From: Ettlia oleoabundans | Lineage: Eukaryota > Chlorophyta > Chlorophyceae > Chlamydomonadales | Direction of reading: 5' to 3' | Assembly: GCA_019693395.1 (NCBI GenBank) | Contig: JAAMXP010000025.1 | Coordinates: 33,003-64,155 of the forward strand | Length of the DNA stretch: 31,153 bases | Shown here: one piece after another, positions 1 through 8,246 of the stretch | Layout: the number at the start of each line of letters is the position of its first letter | Numbering within the stretch: position 1 is the stretch's first letter | The notes under the pieces: generated by a model | The model's database searches: none | What the model was told of the DNA's origin: nothing | What the model saw: only the letters and a program-made list of their open reading frames with translations | Position numbers and translations under genes: made by a program

Positions 1-290
1 AAAAAAAAATGGAAGGAGGTGGTTTTCAAATTTGGTTTCCAAATTTGAAAAAAACGTTCTCCAATTTTGTCCATTTTTTTTTATAAAAAAAATGGAAGGA
101 GGTTGTTGTTCCATTTTTTATAAAAAATGGAAACAAATTCGAAGAATTTGGAAAGAGCTCTTGCTGGTGCTCCTTTTTAAAAAAAACAGCACCAGCAAGA
201 TGATTTGATTTCAAGACAATTAGGAATTTCAGGAACTGTTTTAACAGAATCTCGAGTTTCTGATACACCAGTTTGTTTTTTTGAATTGAT
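1..290. repeat. Palindromic repeat block
   Basis: No gene is supported here. The stretch holds at least three nested palindromes: an AAATTTG/CAAATTT stem near 25-50, a CCATTTTTTTT/AAAAAAAATGG stem near 70-95, and a GCTGGTGC/GCACCAGC stem around 162-196. The same modules recur throughout the window, and reading frames that cross them are low complexity (Phe/Lys-rich). Confidence 0.8.
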
Positions 291-1433
291 TCATTCTATT
301 GGACTCTTTTTGTCACTAGGATTCAAATTTTCTTGGACCATTTCTCCTCCATTTTCTAAATCATTAACTCGATCTATCAATCCATATTTTTTTGTCAAAT
401 CAAGTACAATTTCTTGTGTATGAAAAAAACGACATTTCGTTTCATAACAATGATGCAAACGCTCTGCATCATAATTGAGATCTACAGAATATAAAACAAT
501 TCCCAAAAACTTCTTTTGATTACAAAAGTAATAAAGACCTAAGAATGAACTCTTGATTTCAGAATCCATAATGTTTGAAAGATTCTTCATTTCAAGCTGC
601 AAATTATGTGCAATTTTTTTTAATAAGTCCATTTCTTTAAAAGTGGACGTATTATCAGTAGAAAGGGTAAAAAGGAGTTGTTCAACACTCTTTTTATTTT
701 CGACAAAAATTTCATTAAAATTTAAAGCCACTCGTTGATAACTATAATTCATGTGTGTTGCAATAAATGTGGGAAGAGTAATGGTTGAAGTTTTTCTTAT
801 TGAAGTCACAGAGGGTTTTAATTGAAAGATCAATTTAGTCCACTCAACAAAATTAAAGCTAAAATGAAAATCATTAACTAAAGGAGTGTTATGAAAAAGT
901 GGTAGTATGTTTTCGTAGCTTTCACCTTTTTGTCGGAGTAATTGTATTTTTTTTATGTTTAAATTGACGATCACACTATAACCAATATACGGTACTAAAA
1001 AAACATTTCTGAAAAAAACACAGAGACAATGGAAACAATAAAGCCAAACACTCTCTGGATTTTCCATATAGTAAAGAAAACTGGCGGAGGACAAAAAAAC
1101 ATAACAACCAAAAATGTAAGGCCAATCCCTTATCAAAAAAGCACCAAAAGAAATGTAATGTCGGTGATTTAACAAAAAATCACCGAACAGTAGAGTACAA
1201 AATTTTTGAAAGATTCCGGAGAATTTTCTAAAGAAATAATAGAGAAAAAGAACGCTAAAAATAAGAACAAGGAAAAAGAAAACATTTAATCTTATTTTTA
1301 AAAGAGATCTCCCAATGTTTATAATTGGAACAACTAGATTAAAAACTATAACAAAAGCAACGACTAGTTGGCCTTGTATATTTAAAACGCATTTTTCGTT
1401 GATTCTATTAAAAAAATGAAAAATTTTATTCAT
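291..1433 (-). CDS. orf380, unrecognised multi-spanning membrane protein
   Basis: This 380-residue ORF starts at an ATG and ends in TGA. The N-terminal 165 residues hold about four hydrophobic segments (roughly 20-42, 48-70, 105-125, 130-160). The C-terminal half is soluble and lysine/asparagine-rich. I do not recognise a family. It is the last gene of a same-strand cassette (orf101-orf361-orf402-orf205-orf129-orf380). A degraded relative lies on the other strand at 24108-24492; about 29 residues align there without a gap, including a shared ISFGA motif, and further on FLVPYIGYSVIV matches FLIAFLGYSFII. That second copy shows the ORF descends from a real gene. An inner-membrane location is inferred from hydrophobicity. 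Confidence 0.75.
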   Translation of the reverse strand: MNKIFHFFNRINEKCVLNIQGQLVVAFVIVFNLVVPIINIGRSLLKIRLNVFFFLVLIFSVLFLYYFFRKFSGIFQKFCTLLFGDFLLNHRHYISFGAFLIRDWPYIFGCYVFLSSASFLYYMENPESVWLYCFHCLCVFFRNVFLVPYIGYSVIVNLNIKKIQLLRQKGESYENILPLFHNTPLVNDFHFSFNFVEWTKLIFQLKPSVTSIRKTSTITLPTFIATHMNYSYQRVALNFNEIFVENKKSVEQLLFTLSTDNTSTFKEMDLLKKIAHNLQLEMKNLSNIMDSEIKSSFLGLYYFCNQKKFLGIVLYSVDLNYDAERLHHCYETKCRFFHTQEIVLDLTKKYGLIDRVNDLENGGEMVQENLNPSDKKSPIE

Positions 1434-1538
1434 AATAAAAAAGCTATTAAAAAAAGAATTTCAAAATATCAAAAAAAAAATGGTTATAAGACTGAAATTC
1501 AATAATAGAATTTATAGCTGACTGTCCATCTGGATTTT

Positions 1539-1928
1539 TTAAAGATTTTGAAATGAAACTTTGATTAGAAGGAACGCTACTTCCATGTGTCTCATCGCCG
1601 GAACAACTGTTGTTCTTTCAACGGTCCAAGTGCGTTCGGCGGGCAGATTACCAATGGCTGGTGGATTTTTATCTATGAGACCAGTGATTTCAGCGATGTC
1701 TACACTCTCTAGCTTGAACTCTTTTCTTTGCTCTCCCACAGATATCAATTTTTGTGCAGCAACGAGTTCTAAAAAGAGTGTTTGATACTCGTCTTTTGGT
1801 AACTCTGACAAAATTTTATCTTTTTGATTATCTAATAAATAAAAAGAAATTCGTGAAACATCTTTTTCTATTTCAACCATATTTTGAAAACACGTCTCTT
1901 GAAGATTAAATGAAAAAAGCCTAAACAT
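1539..1928 (-). CDS. orf129, unrecognised small protein
   Basis: The ATG at 1928 is preferred over upstream non-ATG starts. It overlaps the end of orf205 by 8 nt (the overlap reads ATGTTTAG and contains the orf205 TAG), an arrangement that suggests co-translation. Residues about 10-60 (EKDVSRI, then YQTLFLEL) are charged and probably helical. They resemble an ORF at 23515-23778 (EKDARRI, then YEKLFIKI) in the decayed second cassette. The C-terminal third (around the run NPPAIGNLPAERTWTVER) is noticeably richer in G+C than its surroundings and has no counterpart in the second copy. Function unknown. Confidence 0.6.
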   Translation of the reverse strand: MFRLFSFNLQETCFQNMVEIEKDVSRISFYLLDNQKDKILSELPKDEYQTLFLELVAAQKLISVGEQRKEFKLESVDIAEITGLIDKNPPAIGNLPAERTWTVERTTVVPAMRHMEVAFLLIKVSFQNL

Positions 1929-2538
1929 TGGTAGTGTTTTTTTTTTCTGCAACCATTGTTTGTTGTAATGACTTTGATGTCTCAGAAGCACATAGAATAA
2001 ATTTGTCAATTAACTGTGCTAAATCTAATTCTGACCCAGTCAATTTTTCATTTTCATGTTTCAACAACTTGAATTTATTCTTTACCGAGTCGTGAGTTTT
2101 ATTGAAAGCGTTATCCTGATTGAAGAAATGCCCTATGCATGCGAAACTAGCTAAGCTTCTTACTGGTAATCCAAACTGTATTTTAAAGTTGTGATTCTTT
2201 TCATGATTTGATTTCTTAAACCTCCTTAGAAAAGAACTCAAACAACTACGTGACTTTGTTTGTTGTTGATTTTCTTTTAGTTTTTGAAAAGCTGTAGTTG
2301 TGATTGTATTTGAATCATTACTGGCTTGCTCTAATAGATTAGAGAAAGCCGCTGTATGTCTTCTCCATTTGGTTCCATTTGGTTCCATTTGGTTCCATTT
2401 GGTTCCATTTGGTTCCATTTGGTTCCATTTTTTTTCAAAAAACTGGAAAGAAAAAAAACTGGAAAGAAAAAAAAATGGAAAGAAAAAAAAATGGAAAGAA
2501 AAAAAAATGGAAAGAAAAAAAAAATGGAGGGGTATCAT
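1921..2538 (-). CDS. orf205, unrecognised ORF with repeat-derived N-terminus
   Basis: The ORF opens with an ATG at 2538 but its first ~60 residues are translated repeat: the 16-bp A-rich array and the 10-bp GGTTCCATTT array. From about residue 60 (HTAAFSNLLEQ) onward it looks like ordinary coding sequence, a charged, probably helical protein ending in TAG at 1921. No ATG lies between the repeat and the likely genuine part. So either the repeat is translated or the original N-terminus was lost when the repeats arrived. A small hydrophobic ORF just upstream (2577-2690) may be the severed N-terminus. No family recognised. Confidence 0.45.
   Translation of the reverse strand: MIPLHFFFLSIFFSFHFFFFPFFFLSSFFSFQFFEKKWNQMEPNGTKWNQMEPNGTKWRRHTAAFSNLLEQASNDSNTITTTAFQKLKENQQQTKSRSCLSSFLRRFKKSNHEKNHNFKIQFGLPVRSLASFACIGHFFNQDNAFNKTHDSVKNKFKLLKHENEKLTGSELDLAQLIDKFILCASETSKSLQQTMVAEKKNTTNV
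2371..2430. repeat. Tandem 10-bp array (GGTTCCATTT x6)
   Basis: Six perfect copies of GGTTCCATTT follow a partial copy at 2363-2370. The decamer occurs singly in many palindromes of the window, so this is local amplification of a dispersed module. It lies inside the orf205 frame, where three units make 10 codons. Confidence 0.95.
2446..2530. repeat. Tandem ~16-bp array (TGGAAAGAAAAAAAAA)
   Basis: About five copies of TGGAAAGAAAAAAAAA, with A-tract length varying by one or two, directly follow the decamer array. With the upstream ATTTTTTTTC it forms the stem of a larger imperfect palindrome. Confidence 0.9.
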
Positions 2539-2576
2539 GTGCTTTTTTCAAAAGTCAATCAACCATTTTGTGTACT

Positions 2577-2690
2577 CTAGATGATAAACTCAAAGCTATT
2601 CAATAGAGGGAAAAACAAATAGAGGCATAAAAAAAAACTCCACACTAATTCTTTATGCAAAAAACGCGAAGAATCTAAATGATTAAGCAT
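2577..2690 (-). CDS. Small hydrophobic ORF (37 aa), possibly a severed N-terminus
   Basis: ATG at 2690 and TAG at 2577 enclose 37 codons, with a hydrophobic core (WSFFLCLYLFFPLL) that could be one membrane segment. It lies in the gap between orf402 and orf205. It could be a small gene, the original start of orf205 now out of frame, or chance. Support is limited to the start, stop and hydrophobicity. Confidence 0.25.
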   Translation of the reverse strand: MLNHLDSSRFLHKELVWSFFLCLYLFFPLLNSFEFII

Positions 2691-2758
2691 ATTTAAAAAT
2701 GAAATGAATCAAAAACTCTTTACTCTCAATCTGTGAATAAATGTTTTTTCTTAACGGG

Positions 2759-3967
2759 TTAAAAAAACAATAACAAAGATTCCATTGCTGAAGAAACTTT
2801 TGGAATGTCTTCAACAGAACATGTTTCAGGTGTTTGACTGGTTTCCCCTACGACAGAAGATGGATCTTTTGGCTGCTCGCTTGAAGAAATTTCGCGAGTG
2901 GCTTCCGGATCTTGATTTAAAAGAATTTGTGCCGTATCGAGGGCCAAATCACCTCGAGCTTGAGCTGTTCTATGCTTGAGCTCGCGAGCTTGTTGTAATC
3001 CATTTTCCTTTCTAAATGAATTGATTGCTTGAAGGAGATCGGGAGTATTTGCTAGACGCTCTCTTTGCTGATTTACTTGAGCTTTAAAATCAGCGGATTG
3101 TTGTAAAGCATCCTTACCTCTCTCTAAGAGTTTATTAAGTTTAGCGATTTCGGCAGCAGATGGAGTTTCAGAAGGTGCATTCTCCAATTTTTCTGAAGTT
3201 TCTTTAACTAGAGTACCGGCGACTTGAGCCAATTGGATTGCGTCTTCCTGAGCGCTTTGCAACTGAGCTTCAGTCTTTTGAGGAACCGTATCCGCTCTAG
3301 GTACAACAGCACCGGCGACAGCGGCAGCAAGACCTGTAGCAGCGGCAGCCACTTTGCTGGCATCAGATAGAACACCACCCCCCCCCTTCGGTGTAAAATT
3401 TACTAAATTTGAAGGTGTTCCATGGAAAAAATGCTTTTTCACTTGTTTATCTTGAATCCATAATGAAATTTTTCCATGATTACAAAAAAGATGAAGCAAG
3501 ATTAAACTAGAAACTACTAGGTTTCTCAAAAAAGAAAAGAAAAAGTCATAGATAAAAACATGACTTGAAAAAGCAAGAGGTACTCTCAACGCTAGTTGAG
3601 GGTTTGAAGGAAATGTTTGATAATAGTGGCTCAATACTAACCTTACAAAAAGAAAAACAAAAAAGAAAAAATGTAACAAGTAAGATTTTTCTAGTTTTAA
3701 ATTATATAGAAACAAAACCAACCTGTACGAGCATATTTTTTCGTAAATTTGAATCAAATAAGAAAAGCTAAAAGGAATACAGTAAAGAATGAAAAAACAC
3801 AAAAAAAAAAGAAATCCAAACAAAGAAATGAATTCTTTTATTGGAAAAACAAATCCCACTCCAAATTTGAAAAGAAAAACAACCCAGAGATTCAAAATCC
3901 CAGCTAAAGCAAATGAAAATGAGCAAATGAATTGATAAAAGGGTGATAATAATGGAAAAAGAGACAT
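2759..3967 (-). CDS. orf402, two-part membrane/coiled protein
   Basis: ATG at 3967; the stop lies in a poly-T stretch at 2759. Residues 1-195 are strongly hydrophobic, with several likely transmembrane helices, and AT-rich. A G9 tract (C9 at 3378-3386 on the plus strand) encodes a GGGG run. After it comes a very different half: an Ala/Gly-rich segment (SKVAAAATGLAAAVAGAVV), then a long charged Gln/Glu/Lys helical region and a Ser/Glu/Pro tail. This part uses many GC-rich codons, unlike the neighbours. A CTCAAC-type palindrome at about 3581-3601 is read in frame as PQLALRVP. No family recognised. The abrupt join suggests a fusion or a frameshift-controlled pair. Confidence 0.6.
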   Translation of the reverse strand: MSLFPLLSPFYQFICSFSFALAGILNLWVVFLFKFGVGFVFPIKEFISLFGFLFFLCFFILYCIPFSFSYLIQIYEKICSYRLVLFLYNLKLEKSYLLHFFFFVFLFVRLVLSHYYQTFPSNPQLALRVPLAFSSHVFIYDFFFSFLRNLVVSSLILLHLFCNHGKISLWIQDKQVKKHFFHGTPSNLVNFTPKGGGGVLSDASKVAAAATGLAAAVAGAVVPRADTVPQKTEAQLQSAQEDAIQLAQVAGTLVKETSEKLENAPSETPSAAEIAKLNKLLERGKDALQQSADFKAQVNQQRERLANTPDLLQAINSFRKENGLQQARELKHRTAQARGDLALDTAQILLNQDPEATREISSSEQPKDPSSVVGETSQTPETCSVEDIPKVSSAMESLLLFF

Positions 3968-4304
3968 ATTCTTTATTTTATAAATTTTTTTTTAGATTAA
4001 AATCTAAAAAAAAGAAACATCTAATTTATTACAAGATTTTTTATAAAAAAGCAACTAAATAACGTTCTTGCTGGTGCTCCTTTTGTTTCCATTTTTTTTT
4101 CTTTCCATTTTTTTTTCTTTCCATTTGTTTCCATTTGGTTTCCAAATCCAAACGTTCTCCAATTTTGTCCATTTTTTTTTATAAAAAAAATGGAAGGAGG
4201 TTGTTGTTCCATTTTTTATAAAAAATGGAAACAAATTTGGAAAAAAAAATCTAGACAAGGCTCACTGTTAATAAAGGAATTTTGAATAAATTTCGAGTTT
4301 AAAT
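3968..4304. repeat. Spacer with palindromic repeats
   Basis: No gene is supported. It contains a TTTAGATT/AATCTAAA stem near 3988-4013, a GCTGGTGCTCCTTTTG module near 4070, two TTCTTTCCATTTTTTT units, and a CCATTTTTTTTTATAAAAAAAATGG palindrome at about 4169-4194 identical in design to the one near position 80. Confidence 0.8.
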
Positions 4305-5390
4305 TTATTTTTTTTCAGTATTAGAAATTGTTCCGCCTAAACTGTCTACTTTTTCTAAAATCAACTTATAAATCTGTTTTCCGAGTACTTTCCAAGTTAA
4401 AGGAATGTTATAATCCGGGTACTTGATACCAGCTATCACACCAGTCGCACTACGTAAAAGAGACCCATGATCCCCAGGAGTTTTATGAAGCATCTCACGA
4501 TATTTCAGAAAAGTCCAAAAAAGGAAGGGCTGTATGTCGTATTCTTTATCACCAATAGAAACTTTGAATTGTGGTCTTTGAGCTCCCGAAATTCTTGTTA
4601 AAGTATCTATTTGACCCGGTAAATCTAAATTTTTTTCCTGTAAGTAATTAAAGGCTTTAAAGCTATTTAAAACTAAATCTTTAGGGGTGAGCGCTCGATG
4701 TATTTCCTGATTTTGAAAAATTTTTTTTTCAAACTCCTCAAAATAAGGATTGTAACTAATATTGGATAGAGTGTTGTTGGACGAGCCTGCCAAAGATGTT
4801 GGAGGATGATTTGGGGATTCAAAAACAAGAGGTAACGCGTCATGTTCTACATGCTCTACTGGAATACATTCGATACCGTCACTGCTTGATGTATGCCTGC
4901 CAACAGAAGAGTTGTATTCCACACTTAAACTCTTTATGCTAGGCTGAGAATCACCTAAACTGTTTACGCTTGGTTGGTAAGAACTAATATCACGATTTAT
5001 CAAATGTTGAATTTCTTGAAACAATTCTTTTACAACATCTGTTGCAACGGGTTGCATTAAGAAATGAACATCATTTGAAGTGGAAAGCCCCTCAATTTGA
5101 ACCTCTTGAATAGCTTGACAAAATTCATTGAAAGTATCTACAGTTAAATCATCATCCCAATTAAATAGTTGAAAAAATCTAAAATAACTTTCTAAATCTT
5201 GTTGTGTAAACACCGAGGCGGGGGCAATAGGCTCCAATAATACGTTTTCCGAATTTTCTAGTGCAATAATTTCGTCACCACAACACTTGGAAAATTTAAT
5301 GGAAGATAATACAGAAAGAAATAAGGGAATAAAACTTCGATATTTGTAAAAAAACATCGATACTTGATAAGTTAAAAAAGTAAACTTCAT
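4305..5390 (-). CDS. orf361, unrecognised ORF with N-terminal anchor
   Basis: The ATG at 5390 is chosen because it is the first ATG and lies 7 nt after the orf101 stop. The same ATTCATTATG junction is conserved in the second cassette at 21826. Residues 1-33 are hydrophobic (signal or membrane anchor). The rest is soluble and acidic in the middle, with a more structured C-terminal ~100 residues (FLFWTFLKYREMLHKTPGDHG and following). I recognise no domain. In the decayed copy the first ~19 codons still align, with an in-frame TTA to TGA change. Confidence 0.65.
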   Translation of the reverse strand: MKFTFLTYQVSMFFYKYRSFIPLFLSVLSSIKFSKCCGDEIIALENSENVLLEPIAPASVFTQQDLESYFRFFQLFNWDDDLTVDTFNEFCQAIQEVQIEGLSTSNDVHFLMQPVATDVVKELFQEIQHLINRDISSYQPSVNSLGDSQPSIKSLSVEYNSSVGRHTSSSDGIECIPVEHVEHDALPLVFESPNHPPTSLAGSSNNTLSNISYNPYFEEFEKKIFQNQEIHRALTPKDLVLNSFKAFNYLQEKNLDLPGQIDTLTRISGAQRPQFKVSIGDKEYDIQPFLFWTFLKYREMLHKTPGDHGSLLRSATGVIAGIKYPDYNIPLTWKVLGKQIYKLILEKVDSLGGTISNTEKK

Positions 5391-5397
5391 AATGAAT

Positions 5398-5703
5398 TTA
5401 TTTTTTTTTTTTCGAGAAATTCCTCCATACAAACTCCTCTAGAAAATCGAAAATGAGTTGTACAATACTAAAATACTCCAAAATAAAACAGCAGAAGAAA
5501 AATAAAAAACAATAAAACAAAAAAGTCAAAGGTTGTTCAAGAAATTTCTCGAATAGCCAACAAAGAACCAAAGGTGTGTTTATGATAAAATTTTTGAAAG
5601 ATCCATCAAAAACATACCACCATGTGAACCCTGTGATTAAATAGATCAAAATGAGATTATAAAGAAAATTCTTAAATTTTTTTTGAAAATTTTTTGTTGT
5701 CAT
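5398..5703 (-). CDS. orf101, small two-span membrane protein
   Basis: ATG at 5703, TAA at 5398. After a basic N-terminus there are two hydrophobic stretches (about 13-32 and 60-85) and aromatic-rich motifs (GFTWWYVFDGSFKNFI; FLEEFVWRNFSKKKK). It is the first gene of the cassette. A copy with about 80% nucleotide identity by eye lies at 21523-21843 on the plus strand, where WW, FDGSFKNFI, PL, WLFEKFLEQPL and EFVW are kept. Many differences are at third positions, which suggests past selection on the protein. Function unknown. Confidence 0.7.
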   Translation of the reverse strand: MTTKNFQKKFKNFLYNLILIYLITGFTWWYVFDGSFKNFIINTPLVLCWLFEKFLEQPLTFLFYCFLFFFCCFILEYFSIVQLIFDFLEEFVWRNFSKKKK

Positions 5704-6102
5704 AGATGAAATTTTTTTAATGGAGTAGAGTTGGTTTTCAATTTTTTAGAAAAAAATTGAAAAGAGTTCCCTGTTCTCCAATTTTGTCCATTTTTTTTAT
5801 AAAAAAAATGGAAGGAGGTAGTTGTTCCATTTTTTATAAAAAATGGAAACAAATTCAAAGAATTTGGAAAGAGCTCTTGCTGGTGCTCCATTCTATTCCA
5901 TTTTTTTTCAAAAAAATGGAAACAAAAGGAGCAAATGCAATCAAAAATAATAAAAAAGTAACAAAAAAAAAATGTAAAAAACAGCTTTTGTTTTTTTTTG
6001 TAAAAAAAAAAAACAAAAACAAATTTTGATGCTATCTATATGAAAAACAAGAAAATGTTGCCTTTTTTTTTAATTTAAAAAATCAACGTCTATAGAATTT
6101 TC
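5704..6102. repeat. Palindromic repeat spacer
   Basis: No gene is supported. The block holds CAATTTTTTAG/AAAAAAATTG at 5738-5760, CCATTTTTTTTATAAAAAAAATGG at 5788-5811, CCATTTTTTATAAAAAATGG at 5827-5846, a GCTGGTGCTCC module and a T/A palindrome at 5985-6020. The final ~70 bases are AT-rich and lead into the 3' end of rnl. Confidence 0.75.
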
Positions 6103-6529
6103 TAAAAGCTGAATCTTTTTAGTACGAGTATGCTGTCATATCACTATGAGTGGACATCTCGCCTATCACGTAGTAGTCTTCTACGATTTGGAAAACTTGT
6201 TTTGGGCCTGCTTTCCTGCTTGAGATGCTTTCAGCAGTTCTGCATTCCGAACGTAGCTACTCAGCGGTGCCCTTGGCAGGACAACTGATACACCAGAGGT
6301 TCGTCATTCTCGGTCCTCTCGTACAAGAGAATGCCACCCTCAATTTTCAACACCCGAAAAAGATAGGATCCGTACTGTCTCCGCGTATTCCATAGTGAAA
6401 TGGTCTTGTGTCGAAATCACCTTAGGAATCCTCCATCACTGGAGGTGATTCCCTTATTACTAAGGGGGCAGACTATACCATCATCTCGCTGGCAGTGCGA
6501 GAGTCGCCGTATTATACCTTCTTGGTGTC

Positions 6530-6765
6530 AAAAAAGTTTTCCCTCCATTAAAAATGGAGAGAACCTCCTTCCATTTTTTTTGTAAAAAAAAAATGGACAA
6601 AATTGGAGAACGTTGTCCCTCCATTTGAAAAATGGAGAGGACCTTGCTAAAGCAAGAACGTTGTACCTCCATTTTCGTCCATTTTTTTTATAAAAAAAAA
6701 TTACAGCAGAGAACCTCAAGCTATTGCTTGAGAGAACCTCCACTCGCGTTGAGAATACCTTTTTT
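6530..6765. repeat. Palindromic repeats inside intron L2593
   Basis: The block has two CTCCATTT(N)AAATGGAG palindromes (about 6541-6559 and 6619-6637), a CCATTTTTTTTGTAAAAAAAAAATGG stem, an AGCAAGAACG module and CTCAAGCTATTGCTTGAG (6715-6732). They sit between the P7 strands, outside the catalytic core, so the core is left intact. Confidence 0.85.
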
Positions 6766-6825
6766 GGCAATCGAGAAGCTATCTTGTCATTTCTAACAAA
6801 GTCGTTACGGGGTTATAAGAGACGA

Positions 6826-7455
6826 TCAAACTTTCATCAATTTTTTGGAAGCCATACTCGGTATCTGCCAAATTATCGGTGAAACACTCTTATAAAAAAG
6901 TTTATAATTGTCTCCAGTAATCGATAATCGTTTTTGAATAGATCCGGATTTACTCCTACCACTGAGAGATTCTCGAGTAGTAATTCCAAAAACAGTCTGT
7001 AAAATTTGTTGAATACTTGAAATTTCATTCTGAGTGTAATTATCAACAGTAAGAAAAACTCCTGTTCTCACACCCGAACTTCTACCACCATCATCGAGAA
7101 ACCAAACAGCTAAAGCTGTAGCGTCAATACATTCTGCAAAATTCTCTGGTAACTTTTTGACACCATTTTCATGATAAAAAAGTGATCTCCACTCATGAAA
7201 GAGGGCTCGTGTATAGAATCTATAACTTTGAGTTTGTTTGCCATTTCTTTTATCGAAACGTGTTACAAGAGAGGGAGATTTTCCTGTAGTGAAACTTTTT
7301 AAATTGTTAAAAAGCCAAAACAAGTAATCTTTATGTTTTACACTTTGTTCTAATTGAATAATCCCCTTTTTTGAATAGAGAGAAGCATCTCCAAGGAGAG
7401 CGCCATAAAGAATGGAGTGTTGAAACTTTTGATTTAAAGTAAATGTATCCAACAT
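6826..7455 (-). CDS. LAGLIDADG homing endonuclease in intron L2593
   Basis: The ATG at 7455 starts a 209-residue ORF; an upstream GTG at 7524 is possible but lies in the intron core. Two LAGLIDADG helices are visible (YGALLGDASL near residue 16 and LAVWFLDDGG near residue 112), each with an acidic catalytic residue. This is the two-motif, monomeric architecture of the LAGLIDADG_2 class. The protein should cut the intron-less rnl allele at this site and may assist splicing. Note that the classical I-CreI at this site is a one-motif dimer, so the ORF type differs from I-CreI. Confidence 0.85.
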   Translation of the reverse strand: MLDTFTLNQKFQHSILYGALLGDASLYSKKGIIQLEQSVKHKDYLFWLFNNLKSFTTGKSPSLVTRFDKRNGKQTQSYRFYTRALFHEWRSLFYHENGVKKLPENFAECIDATALAVWFLDDGGRSSGVRTGVFLTVDNYTQNEISSIQQILQTVFGITTRESLSGRSKSGSIQKRLSITGDNYKLFYKSVSPIIWQIPSMASKKLMKV

Positions 7456-7675
7456 ATTGGTTTCTTTTTTCTTAAACTTCCCACGGTATTGCCCTTTATT
7501 TGTACGATAGGTAAAGGGTTTCACCGTTATGAGGCGATTTTTACTTAGAGTTTACACTCCAAGGTCGCAATTTTTGTGCGTTTACGACGTACTAAACCCA
7601 ACTCACGTACCGCTTTCATCGGCGAACAGCCGAACCCTTCGAACCTTCTTCAGCTCGAGGATGCGATGAGTCGAC

Positions 7676-8142
7676 CAGTATTGTTACCATTTAGGCTGTT
7701 TATCCTAAATCTCTACTCTTCACAGAGTAGCTCAGACTATGTCATTAACTTGAATTTTTCCTTTTTTGTCCTTTTCTGACAAATCTTTCAAGGAGCAACG
7801 CGCTTGAAGAGTTTTCAAGGAGCAACGCGCTTGAAGAGTTTTCAAGGAGCAACGCGCTTGAAGAGTTTTCAAGGAGCAACGCGCTTGAAGAGTTTTCAAG
7901 GAGCAACGCGCTTGAAGAGTTTTCAAGGGCTAGAAATCATTGTTTGATCTCTAGGTTCAAGTTAGTGGGCGCTCGTGGAGAAATTATTGGAAGGAAAATC
8001 CTCATTCTCTAGTCGTTGAACGTTCATTGTTACTTTTTTTTTTCCATTCACAATGCTTCGCTGCAAATTGTCTTTTTGTTGGGTAGAGACAAAAAGAGTT
8101 CCTTGCAATTCACCCACTTTAGCCTCGACTATGGCTTTTGTA
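7676..8142 (-). ncRNA. Group I intron L2504 of rnl, ORF-less
   Basis: This 467-nt intron follows the 4-nt exon CGAT and ends in G before GTCGACTCATC (E. coli G2505). P1 is formed by CCUCGAU of the joined exons with the internal guide GUCGAGG (minus strand of 8123-8129). The core strands GGGTGAATTGCAAGG (about 8099-8113) and GACAATTTGCAGC (8062-8074) precede the P7 strands GTTCAACGACTAG (about 8010-8023) and GACATAGTCTGAG (7731-7743). P8 is filled by a 27-bp tandem array. There is no endonuclease ORF. Confidence 0.85.
7786..7929. repeat. Tandem 27-bp array in P8 of intron L2504
   Basis: Five copies of a 27-bp unit plus a partial one. The core of each unit is CAAGGAGCAACGCGCTTGAA; TTCAAG and CTTGAA are inverted repeats, so each unit can fold as a small hairpin. 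The copies are essentially identical, implying recent expansion or gene conversion. Confidence 0.95.
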
Positions 8143-8146
8143 ATCG
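8143..8146 (-). rRNA. rnl: 4-nt rnl exon 5 (CGAU, E. coli 2501-2504)
   Basis: The upstream exon ends GGCACCU (U2500) and the downstream exon begins GUCGACUC (G2505). The universal peptidyl-transferase sequence CCUCGAUGUC therefore needs CGAU between them. The only fitting place has CGAT preceded by an intron-terminal G (8147) and followed by a recognisable intron start with a 7-bp P1. The flanking exons then match E. coli lengths exactly. Confidence 0.8.
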
Positions 8147-8246
8147 CATAGTGTTAATTGAGAGATTTCTTTTTTACGCTTTCTCCTTCCTACGGAACTT
8201 TTTTGTAAAAAAAAAGTTCCGTAGGAAGGGACAAATCAATAATTTG

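Larger units (their letters stand above)
6382..7583 (-). ncRNA. Group I intron at the I-CreI site (L2593) of rnl
   Basis: The 5' exon ends TTTAGTACGTCGT and the 3' exon starts GAGACAG. Joining them restores the universal sequence, and the junction is the centre of the known I-CreI target. The intron ends in G. The P7 strands are visible as GTAACGACTTTG (about 6795-6810) and GGTATAGTCTG (6468-6478), followed by a CCCTTAGTAATAAGGG hairpin (6451-6466) as P9. Repeats at 6539-6765 fill the P8 region. It carries a two-motif LAGLIDADG ORF. Confidence 0.9.

Noticed and set aside
7786..7929. CRISPR-like arrays (also 22745-22840, 23903-24040, 25001-25099, 28327-28454)
   Set aside because: Units are head-to-tail with no unique spacers. 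They are tandem amplifications of palindromic modules, and no cas gene is present.
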